In this document: positions 9,085 to 18,497 of the stretch, piece after piece
Layout: the number at the start of each line of letters is the position of its first letter
Numbering within the stretch: position 1 is the stretch's first letter
Assembly (NCBI GenBank): GCA_043381765.1
Contig: JBHJMP010000994.1
Span: 1-27,502, forward strand
Length of the DNA stretch: 27,502 bases
Direction: 5' to 3'
DNA from: Collodictyon triciliatum
Lineage: Eukaryota; CRuMs
Notes under the pieces: generated by a model
What the model saw: the letters and a program-made list of their open reading frames with translations, nothing else
The model's database searches: none
What the model was told of the DNA's origin: nothing
Made by a program: the position numbers and the translations under genes

Positions 9085-10365
9085 ATGTCCTCGGCCACTG
9101 CCCCACTGGGCGTCTCTGTGCCCACCCCGATAGCCACACCGGCACCCGCCTACTACGTCTCATACGCGCCACCCACCGGAGCCATCCTCGGAGCCCCTGC
9201 GTTTGCCTCCCATATCACACATTCACACACACATCCACATCCACACCCACCCACACACCAAGCAACCCCACCGAACACTCATGCCTTTCTCAGACGCCCT
9301 GCACCCACAGCCGGCACAATCCTCTACACCCCGGCCCCCCGCAGCGCCACCCCGACGATGCTGCACGCCACCCGCGGGAGCTCTCCGGCCGCCTGCGCCC
9401 CGCCGCCTGCGCCCCACCTGGCCTCGAACCGCTCCCTGCCCCACCACACCGTCCACGCCCTCCACGCAGCAAACCGCCCGCCGGACGCAGACCCCGCCGC
9501 AAACGACGCACCAAAGAACCGCTCCCTGCCCCACCACGTCGTCCACGCCCAAGCGCAAGTGCAACACCCTGCCGCCTCGCCCGAGAGGCTGACAAATCGC
9601 TCCATCACGCCGCAGACCATCGATGCCGCCCGCACCCAACAGCAACAGCAACACCAACAGCAACAGCAACAGCAACACCTGCAGCGGTCGCCATCGAGCC
9701 GGTCGGTCACGCCCGTGGCCAATCGCTCCTACTTTGTGCCTGGCTCATACGTGCACCCAAACGGCGCTTACGCACACCCAACCAACGCTTACGCGCAACC
9801 AAACAGCGCATACGCGCAGCCACGCAGCGTCGCCCCAGTCCTGCGGCAAGGCGCAAAGCCCCCGTCGGAGTCTTCCCGGCTGCAAAAGGCCGAGCAGGAC
9901 GCGGAGGCGGCGCGCATGGAGGCCCGCAAGGCCAATGAGCTTCTGCAGGAGGCCGATGCAGCTCGTCGACGTGCGGAGGCGGAGGCGGCCGATGCAAAGA
10001 GGGAGCTGCACGAGCTGAGGCAGCGGCTGGGCCGCTCGGACTCGGGGCGCTCATACCCGTTTGGGACCGCCAGTGCTGACTCTGATGCTGATGTCAATGC
10101 CAATGCAAATGCCGATGCCGATGCAAATGATATTGCAGCCGCATCCTACTCGTCCTTCATGAACTTCGGCCCAGGCCCGGCCGCCCCCGCCCCGGTCACG
10201 GCGCTGACCTCGTCCGGCGACAACCCCATTGGCAATCCGCGCTTCGCCGACGTGTCCAACGCGTCGAATCCGCCATCGTCCGGCCCAACCAGCGGCTCAC
10301 TTGCCAGCCTCCAGTCTGCCTCCAGCGCAAAGATCAACCCGCTCACCGGGAAGCCGCGCGCTTAG
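9085..10365 (+). CDS. NPLTGKPR-motif coiled-coil protein 1 (intronless, GC-rich)
   Basis: Single open frame of 426 codons, ATG at 9085 in context CACCCATGT, stop TAG at 10363. No known family is recognised. Order of regions: Pro/Ala/Tyr-rich N-terminus; a His/Pro patch near residues 46-62; three related segments SNRSLPHHTVHA, KNRSLPHHVVHA and TNRSITPQTIDA (about residues 113-180); a Gln/His run near 186-200; NRSYFVPGSYVHP with degenerate Y-A-[HQ]-P repeats; a short coiled coil near 265-316 (RLQKAEQDAEAARMEARKAN onward); an Asn/Ala/Asp repeat near 338-350; and the C-terminus SAKINPLTGKPRA. No signal peptide or membrane segment. Likely cytoplasmic and largely disordered apart from the coiled coil. 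It is much richer in G+C than the surrounding DNA. The downstream gene shares its layout and motifs, so a tandem duplication is inferred. Confidence 0.8.
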   Translation: MSSATAPLGVSVPTPIATPAPAYYVSYAPPTGAILGAPAFASHITHSHTHPHPHPPTHQATPPNTHAFLRRPAPTAGTILYTPAPRSATPTMLHATRGSSPAACAPPPAPHLASNRSLPHHTVHALHAANRPPDADPAANDAPKNRSLPHHVVHAQAQVQHPAASPERLTNRSITPQTIDAARTQQQQQHQQQQQQQHLQRSPSSRSVTPVANRSYFVPGSYVHPNGAYAHPTNAYAQPNSAYAQPRSVAPVLRQGAKPPSESSRLQKAEQDAEAARMEARKANELLQEADAARRRAEAEAADAKRELHELRQRLGRSDSGRSYPFGTASADSDADVNANANADADANDIAAASYSSFMNFGPGPAAPAPVTALTSSGDNPIGNPRFADVSNASNPPSSGPTSGSLASLQSASSAKINPLTGKPRA

Positions 10366-10813
10366 GCCGCCCCGGTCTCCCCTGCCTTCTGACTCCGCCG
10401 CCGCTACTGTCGGAGTTGGCCAGATGCAACCGCCCCAGTGCATCTCGTTGTCGCTCGCATCGGGGATTGAGGCTGCTGCGAGGTGCAAAGTCGGCATAAG
10501 CGTCGTCTGTGTGGACTTTCTCTCTCCTTCTCTCTGGCCCCGGTTTCTTCCTCCTCCTCTCCTCGTCTTTTCTCTCTCTCCTTCTTGTGCTGCCAACCAT
10601 CGCCTGGTTTGCCCGTCCGAATCTCGCTGTGGTACTGGCTGGCTAAATATACTGGCACAAAGGCCGAAAAACACCCCCAACCCAGCCCTTTTCCTTTATT
10701 GGCTTCCTTGCTGATCATCAACAGCGACCAAGGCACGCATGATCGAATCACCGTGCAAAGAATCAAACAAAGCTGCCCTCTCTTATTGACCGCAGCTGCA
10801 GGCTGAGCCGACC
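10366..10813. other. Intergenic between the two NPLTGK genes
   Basis: 448 bp holding the 3' UTR of gene 1 and the leader/promoter of gene 2. It has a C/T-rich tract at about 10518-10590. Overlapping frames on both strands are compositional. No gene or RNA structure is seen. Confidence 0.5.
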
Positions 10814-12847
10814 ATGGCCTCGTCGCCCTTCATCTATCGATCAGGAACACCGATCCTTCACGTTTCCCCTGCCCGTCGGTACATGGCCGAGCCCACCCCA
10901 GCCTTGCACACGGCCACGGGGTATTCTTATTGATAACCAGTATCAAAGACTAACTTTTTTTTAACATTTATTTTCATTTCTATTTTTTGAAGGAAAAAAA
11001 AAGGCAACATAAAAAGCAAATAGTCGATAATAAGATCATTCATAATAAGAAAAAACAACAACAGAAACCACTTTACGCCAGCAACACCCACGGCAGTGAC
11101 GGGAAGCCGAGTGTCCACAGACTCTGTCCCTCTTGCGCGCCCAAGCAGCAACCGCAGCCTGACTCCCACCGTGATCTACGCCTCGAGAGCACACACACCC
11201 GTCTCTGTGGTTGCACGACCCACGCATTTGGCAGCCCCGGTTGTATCTGCGGTCTCGTATCCAACCCCGCTTCTTCCCGCTGCTCCAGCCCCGGTTATCT
11301 ATCGCCCGCCTTCTCCTCAAATTATCCCTGCCCAATACCTTGATCCACCCGTCAATATATACTCTTCCCAAAATGCTTATGTTGCCCCAACAAGCCGCTC
11401 ATTCAATCTGGCTGATTACATGCACGCCAGCAACCAAGTGCCGGACTTGCAACCACCCATCGACTACTTGGCTAACCAGCCGAAAGCCGGTGCCGCCTCA
11501 AACGCCCCTGTGATGCGCCCGAGTATGAAAAACTACATCGAGTCTGTGCGTGTGCAGAGGGCCGAAGATGAGGCAGCCAGGCATCGCGCAGAAGCCGAAA
11601 ACGCCCGGAATCGCTCTGTGGAGGTGGAGCGTTATCTGCTAGAGGCCAAGAAAGCCCAAGAGGATGCAGAGGCTCGGTTGGAGAAAGAACGCCAGAGGGC
11701 TGAGGATGAACGGAAGAAAATCGAGTTGGATTTGAAGCGGGCCGAGGATGCCCGTTTGCAGGCAGAGAGGGAAAAAGACGATGCCCAGATGAAGGCTGAG
11801 CGTGCTGAGCTAGAAAAGCAGCAAGCCAAGAAACAAGCCGAGGAAGCAGAAAGACAGCTTTCCATCATCAACAGCACTCGTAACTCAATAGATTTGACCC
11901 ACAGCGCGTCCCAGCGTTCATTCCAAACAGGTCATGTTGCACCTCCCCAGGTGGCTGCCACTGCAAACTTTCCGCAGTACGTGACGGCACCCATATCTTC
12001 TCTGCAAATGGCACAAGGGAACACAGCCTACTCAAGCTCCAGCAATCCAATCATCTATCCAATGACCACACATGTTGTCGCTCCAACCGCCACACCAGAG
12101 ACAAACTATGCAGCTTATGAAACCCCTCAACCCCAAGCAAGAGCCTTTTCGATGCCCCACCAAACTGCACCTCAACAGGCTGCCCTGCAAACATCTACCT
12201 TTACAAACCCTCCAAATGCTTCGCCAAGCATCTCGAGCATGACCGCAAATTCGCATCAGGATTCTGTTCTTGTTGGCCCGGTGCCTTCTCATGTTCCCGC
12301 CCGAAGCTCAAGCATCAACCCGCTCACTGGGAAGCTCAGGTCTGGCTCTCCTTCCCCGTCGCTATCATCCATCCCTAGCACCTCGAGCATCTCGTACCAA
12401 GTCCCTGTTTCCAACCCGACTTTTGGTTCTGGCACCACCTCGCAGAATGCCAGCCGCAGCCTCAGCGCAAGCTTTATGAATCCCACTTTCAGCACTCAGC
12501 CTCAAGTCAACCCTCCTCCAACCATTCCGACATCCGCATTTATAGCGCAACCAAATGCCAATACATCTGTTTCGCACAACATGACCCCAGGCTCTGCCGG
12601 CACGCTCGTTCCAGCTCCAAATCCAATCCCTGCCAATGTTGCGCCTTCTCCGCCACTCACAGCCAACGTCAATCCACTGACAGGTAAGCCACGACCAACA
12701 TCACCAGCCCCTGTGGTCGCCCCAGGAACTCCGAACCCAGGCTTAAACACACAGGTTTCAAACGCCGCGCCTGTCGTTGTTCCTGCCCCGGCCGCCCCAG
12801 CACCGACCAACCAGCACGTTTCATCCTCCCGCAATTTTGACTTTTGA
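10814..12847 (+). CDS. NPLTGK-motif coiled-coil protein 2 (2 exons)
   Basis: Exon 1 10814-10920 (MASSPFIYRSGTPILHVSPA) joins in phase 2 to exon 2 11065-12847, giving 629 aa. The short intron has GT at 10921 and the acceptor ACAACAG at 11058-11064. The layout mirrors gene 1: Pro/Ala-rich start, SNRSLTPTVIYASRA near residue 65, TSRSFNLADYMHA, then a strong charged coiled coil near 190-305 (VQRAEDEAARHRAEAENARN onward, Glu/Arg/Ala/Lys heptads). A long Ser/Thr/Pro/Asn-rich tail follows with two copies of the shared motif, INPLTGKLR near 454 and NVNPLTGKPR near 571, and the end is SSRNFDF. No known family. A filament, cortex or scaffold role is a guess from architecture only. AATAAA at 12989-12994 is a likely poly(A) signal. 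Confidence 0.85.
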
Positions 12848-13540
12848 TAAAGCCCCTTCGAGATGCTTCAAGCAACAGACATGTTTCACGCTTCCAACCG
12901 AATCCGGAGCGGATTATCTCTTCATCCAAACCCATGAAAAGCTTTTCAAGAGTTAAAAAGATAAAAAAAAAATAAAAAAAAAAAGCAAAATAAAGCTCCC
13001 ATCAAACTACACCCTACACTAACGAATACGCATACAATTCAACATATATAGTTTAACTTCTGGAATCTTTCAGAATTTTCTGTCCACGGAAGGGATTCGG
13101 ACTATTTGCTATTTGGTACATAGGGTCGAAATAACTCTGTGGCTTACCTTTTTTGTATTCCAGATATATATATTTTATTAGAAAATTCAATCTGCTTTGA
13201 GTCCGAGATTCGATCAATCCACTTGAAATTAAGACGAAAAAAATAAAAAAAAATACAATCACAATCGCAATCGCAAGGAAGATTCGAATCTGATACAAAG
13301 TATACCAGAGACACAAGCCCTGATCTGATTCCAACCATACGCAAGATATTCTTTTGTCCGCAGAATTGGCTCCAACTTAGACCGCTTCATTGCAGTCTAG
13401 TTCACAAAAACAAACCTTTTTTCCTTCACTGTTCTCTATATTTCTCTTTTTCCCTCTTTACTTGTTTTACGGAGCTCTCTATATTTTATTTTTATTGAAC
13501 ACAAGCCCGCCAGCTCACTTCTTTCCTTGCAGAACACGTA
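12848..13540. other. Intergenic: 3' UTR of NPLTGK gene 2 and UBR4 5' side
   Basis: 693 bp. The left part is the 3' UTR with A-rich sequence and AATAAA at 12989. The right part (13391-13540) is pyrimidine-rich and ends in a clear acceptor-like TTCCTTGCAG at 13523-13532, eight bases before the UBR4 ATG. A leader intron or an upstream coding exon is therefore possible. A candidate minus-strand small gene (13053-13390) lies between. Confidence 0.5.
13053..13390 (-). CDS. Candidate small membrane protein, uncertain
   Basis: On the minus strand an ATG at 13390-13388 starts MKRSKLEPILRTKEYLAYGW. A different frame (from about 13330) carries a hydrophobic segment IRIFLAIAIVIVFFFIFFVL and ends QSYFDPMYQIANSPNPFRGQ..KDSRS with a stop at 13053. 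The two would need a splice or frame change that I could not settle. The position is favourable: back-to-back with UBR4 and tail-to-tail with the preceding gene. The sequence is AT-rich and the hydrophobic stretch could be translated intron. Existence is doubtful and no family is recognised. Confidence 0.25.
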
Positions 13541-16500
13541 ATGTCAGCCGAAGATCCCGAGCAAGATCCTGATCTTCTTCTTGCCATCGCCCTTTCAAAG
13601 TCCCTTGAGGTACTTTGAGTTTCCTATGTGCTGAGTCTTATGTTCTACATCACAACTCCAAGGATCTTGGTTTTCTTTCTCGTTCTCTTCCGCGTTTCAT
13701 GGTTTTTGTTTCTTCTTTGTCCAAACCTTTTCTTACACGAGTCTAAATGCATCTTTGGTTTCGCTACGCACTTCTCTTCCTGGACGCTCAAGGAACACGC
13801 GAATGCGGGCCCGAGTTCCAGTGGATTTGACGAGGTCGCAGATGAAACCGCTCAAGCACTGAGCGTTGCTGAAGAGACTACACAGCCTCCACCATCGGAT
13901 CAGTCACAGACAAAAAAGAGGAAGGCCAGTCTCGGAAGCCGTCAGAATTCGCAGACTATGACCAGCCCAACCGCACTGAGCCCAACTTCAAGCCTGAGCC
14001 CCCAAGCGGTCGAGGCCAGGAAGGAATTTGAAGTGTGTCATATTTACACTTATAGTGGCATATTCAGTGTCTTCTGTTCATCCCCCTCTTTTTCTCTCTC
14101 CAAGTTCAATACAGAGCGTGTCTTTTTTTTAAAAAAATGCGTATTAGAATAATCTATATTTTTGAATGAAATACTAGACTCTTTAGTTCATTTCATCCCT
14201 TTGATTCATATATGTATTTCTCCCCACCGATTATTTTCCAGGACCTTGTTCAGCGCATATCATCGCAGTGCAACAAATCGCAACTCAATTCACAGAGCAT
14301 TGTCGACGACTCGATCGCACTTTTCACCAAACTTGTTAGTCATTCTTCATTCCCCATAGTTATTTTTTTTTTGGCCACCTCAAAATATCATGTATTCATG
14401 AACGTTCACAAATAATGCATCGATGTACACCTTTATATTTACACTCACAACCTCCTAAATCATATGTTTGTATTGATTTTTTTGTATTCCAGAGAAGAAT
14501 GGATCTGATTCAACCGGACCATATCCTATTTTTCAGTGGGATCATTTACTCCCTCGCAAATCTCAAGATGAGCCCTGAAATGGCTAGTAAGTCCCTGGTT
14601 CCTCTTCTCCTTTTTTGAAATCCCTCAGCAACAAGGTTAATACTGCCTGTAACAACCGATCAAAAAGTAAAGAATGATAATTTATCGATTATTCTTAATT
14701 TTTGCATTATTTCCCCACAAAGTATCCTTGGATCATAGAAAGGTTTATCATCTGGCAATATTGCTCATGAAGACCTCCTTACACTGGACATCCCAGGTTC
14801 TATCACTGCCCTCCGATGAAGCAGAGGTAATTACATTTTTTTCACTTTATATGTAATGTCAAGAACAAAGATAAACGTACCATGAATGCGCCTAAGCGGT
14901 TGTAATTCCACCTCATCGAACCATACGGATCGACGATTTATTTACTTACATTCCTTCTTACGAATGCTGAACCTCCATGTCATGTTCTGATCTGCACGAA
15001 AGTCCTCCAAAGAGTCCCCCTCAGTTAGTGCCTTTCTTGATAATATCCACGAATAAATAGCAAAAGAAAATTCACCTAGTAATATACACATGGATTATTT
15101 AAATGATTTATCGCAAATATACATAGCTCAAAATCGTCCGAATCCTGCAACTGCTATTTCTGAGTCTGGGACACCTCTCTGGATTTGACAACAAGAAGTG
15201 GACCTTAACTGTAGCTGAGAAAAAGGTTTGCGAAAGGAGAAGTCTTTTCATATTTATAATTGATCTCCTGTCTCCAGTTTTGTCCTTGAATGATTACTGT
15301 TGATTTTTAATGTTTTTTCCTTCTTCCTTTATTCGATTCAAAGCATTGTTGACATTTCATGTTAATTTATTTCCCACTCAACCCACAGCAAGACATATTA
15401 TCGAAAATCCCAAGTTTCGATGGAATCTCATTTGATGACCCAAAATCGCCAACTTACAAACCATCACCAGAGACTCGATCTCTCAGTCTCACAGACATTA
15501 AAGTCGCAGGTTAGCTATACCTAAATTTCAACAGTATGTCACCATCGATTTCCCCCATTTTCTCTCTCTATATTTTGCAAATATAAATTTTCACCATACT
15601 CCTTTTGTGACAGATCCACCTCGACCTATCTCTGGAATGGCATATCTTGTCTTCAAATCTTTGGATGAAGGAAACATATCATCACGAGCCCAATTCCAAA
15701 ATCTTTACGACCTCCCATTACCTGGAAGTAATGAGGATTCTACCTCAGCAGATGCTATGATGGGGGCAAAAGATAGCGGTATCGACGACCAAGAATATCA
15801 ATCCCTTGAATTCCATGCAAATCCAGAAGCAACCCCATCCAAGTGATAATCTAACTTTTCTATTTCTTTTATTTTTATTTTAACAATTTTTGTATATAAA
15901 TTGACGCATTTTTTCTTCTAAATTAAAATCACCACTCTTCTGAACATCTGCCACAAATTTATAGATCAAGTGCGACACTGCTTTCAATCTGCAGCCATGA
16001 AATTCGAATCAATTTGGGCCACATACAGTACCTATCAAAGATCTCTAAGCTCCTTGATTACATCACATTATCTGTGAAGCAGACAAAAGACACCTCTCTA
16101 CTTGTACAACTATTGAAGTTTGTCCATGTTATTACGACATTCTTGTGTTGGTTTGATACTGCGCACCAAGGTAGTTTGCTCTTTTTTTCTTTTCCAAAGA
16201 ATTATTCCTATTTTTCTGTACTTTTCTATCTTCCATTTTGATTGCCTTACATATCTTGTTCGAATGAATTGCAGACTCTAATACGATTGGAAAGCTTTTT
16301 GAGTTCCTGGCCATATCATTTGATGCTTTCGACAATCCACTCTTTCTGGGCGATAATGGACCCACCAACGATATTGTTTTGTCTGCAACTAATGTATGCA
16401 CTTTGCTTCAAAGAATTTGCCTTTGCCTGTATATCTACCAGTCAATAGTTTTCAGCTGAAGTGATTGATTAATGAATCTTTTTTTTTTATAAAAACTTGC

Positions 16501-18497
16501 AATTTATTTCAGGTTATCAACGAGATGACTCGATATTTTGGACGTTTCTCATATTCTGCTGTGCTGATTCCCAATTTCAGAGCGTGGGTCTACACAAAAA
16601 TTATGGAAAATATTGATCGCGTTGACAAAGCAACTGATCCAGTCGGCTCTCCAAAGTAATCACACATTTTATAAGAATTTTTGACTTTTATTTTTAATGA
16701 ATTTTGCATAATTCCTTTTTTTTTAAAAAAAAAATATCTTATTGACCAAATTTCCCACACAAAATGACCATATTATAGTTCTTTCTTACCAGATTTCTTC
16801 AGTAATAGCGCGAAGCTTGTAAGTTTATATCCACATTTTTATTTTCAGTAATAATTCAAAAATATCAGATAATTATTGCAAGAGTGCTTCATGATAATAT
16901 GATATTACCTACAACTAGTATTTGCTTCCTTTGGCTTTTGAACAGTTCCGCTTCATCAAGACTTTCAACCCTGTATGTGTCAAATTTTATGAACCATATT
17001 TTTTTCTGTGTGGTTATCATCTTCACTATTCTTTTCATTTTAAGAAAAAAAATGATGTTAAAATACTACTTTGCCGCTTCGATGAAATATTTAATCTAAT
17101 TTCGCAACCCGAAAGACCGTCGCCGCATCGAACATACCCAAGGAATCCTTCAAGCTTTTCATAAACGAGCAATCATTCGATGCCTGCCAAATTATACCTA
17201 AACGTCAGCTCTTGGCCAATATGCTATCAAAAACTGTCCAGAGGACATTCAGACTATTACTTTCGATTGCTCCTGAAGTATTTACCATCCCTTTAAATCA
17301 CTATAAACATATCATTCTTCGCATCTATAAAATTTTTCGACCATTTTATTAGACCTCCTAATGAATGAAAACTATAAAAGGGTGATTCATCGGTTAATGA
17401 TGTGGCTGTCTCCTCGGATATGATGTCAGAAGATAGCTTAAGAGGTACTGAAGCATTACTGGCGGGATACCACGCACAATATCTCCTTGTTTTTTTTTTT
17501 TTGTAATATTTTTTCTTTTCAAAAAAAAAAAATAAAGCTTGCGAGGCCGAGGAAACAGACTTACTTGGCGCCCTTTTCAACGAGAGTGAAGGCCAAGGAT
17601 TGAGAGCAGCCGAGAAAAAAAACATAGTATGCGCTCTTAATTTTCCGTTCATAAAGCTGTTTTCTAATTTTATTTTATTTTTTATCGTAAATATATGTCT
17701 CTTAACTGTTTGTTAACACCTAGGCTTTCACTCCCTCTCTGGAAAAAGTTCTCGTCGGTTTAGTGCAATTTGCAGAATCTATCCTACACGAGACATCTTT
17801 GTTCATGAAAGAAAAAATATCACCCAAGTAAAAATCTATATCTATATCTATATTTTTTCAAAGAAATTACAAGTTTAGAGAAATCGCAATAGTTTTGCAT
17901 CATGTGGATATGAAGTACATAAAGTTTAATGATGTAGTATGTGCTCATATCATCATCACTTTTTTGTCCCCTGTGATATCTAGAGTATTCTTTGGGACAT
18001 CAGAATCGATCACATATATTTCTGTTCTGTCGATGATTCGCCCAATTTCATCTACTTGTATGTCCTAATGCTTTACAAACCATTTGCCTTAATAAAAAGT
18101 CCATTTTATGAATTTTTAGGATATTTTAATGAAAGCACACTATATTTCCTTTTGTTCCTCCCCATATATGTATTCGCTATTGTAATTTCATATAATCTAT
18201 TTCACGCTCAGGGATATCACTATATCATGCCGTGGTTGGCTTTGGTACAAAGTTAATCACAAACTCGTGGATGCACCCATCTTTTATGGTAATTTCTTCG
18301 GCGCCAAACCAACCCATAATAGCTATTCACTCGGCAATAAATCACTGTGGCTCACCTCTCACTCTCTTACCTCCTATAATAGGCAGAATTCCATCAGGCC
18401 CTTTGCAATCCCTCCAAGAATTTATGGATTCCCACCCGTGAAACTCTGACTTTTGTCATCAAATTACACATGTTTCAGGTTGCGACAGAATGTCCAG
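13541..18497 (+). other. UBR4: UBR4 exons 1-21 (N-terminal solenoid)
   Basis: Exons: 13541-13609, 13793-14032, 14242-14334, 14493-14586, 14723-14826, 15127-15225, 15389-15509, 15614-15842, 15965-16170, 16275-16393, 16513-16655, 16803-16818, 16919-16972, 17116-17277, 17381-17444, 17538-17626, 17724-17827, 17879-17933, 17984-18057, 18212-18437, 18479-18497. Exon 1 encodes a UIM-like helix (PDLLLAIALSKSLE). Exon 2 is Ser/Pro/Gln-rich with a basic KKRK, possibly disordered. Later exons are mostly hydrophobic helices (GKLFEFLAISFDAFDNPLF; RTFRLLLSIAPE). The start of exon 2 (after CTCAAG) and of exon 14 (after GAAAG) use less typical acceptors and are the weakest joins here. Confidence 0.75.

Noticed and set aside
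8215-9172. Several 200-300 codon frames on both strands across 8497-8957
   Set aside because: They span the N gap and have no sequence support; only the MIT-gene exon up to 8496 is real.
9223-10103. Cys-, Gly- and Arg-rich minus-strand frames opposite NPLTGK gene 1
   Set aside because: Shadows of a GC-rich coding strand (poly-Gln read backwards gives poly-Cys/Leu); no independent support.
10297-10766. Overlapping frames of 85-161 codons in the spacer between NPLTGK genes
   Set aside because: Compositional, Arg/Glu or Ser/Pro runs from a C/T-rich tract; no motif or similarity.
15607-15846. Separate short gene ending at the TGA 15844
   Set aside because: A GT-AG intron from 15843 keeps the frame and the residue position of the UBR box supports a single UBR4 gene; kept as a finding because it is not proven.
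18267-18449. Intron between 18288 and 18383 in UBR4
   Set aside because: Its use would break phase with the next exons; continuous translation of 18212-18437 fits both sides.
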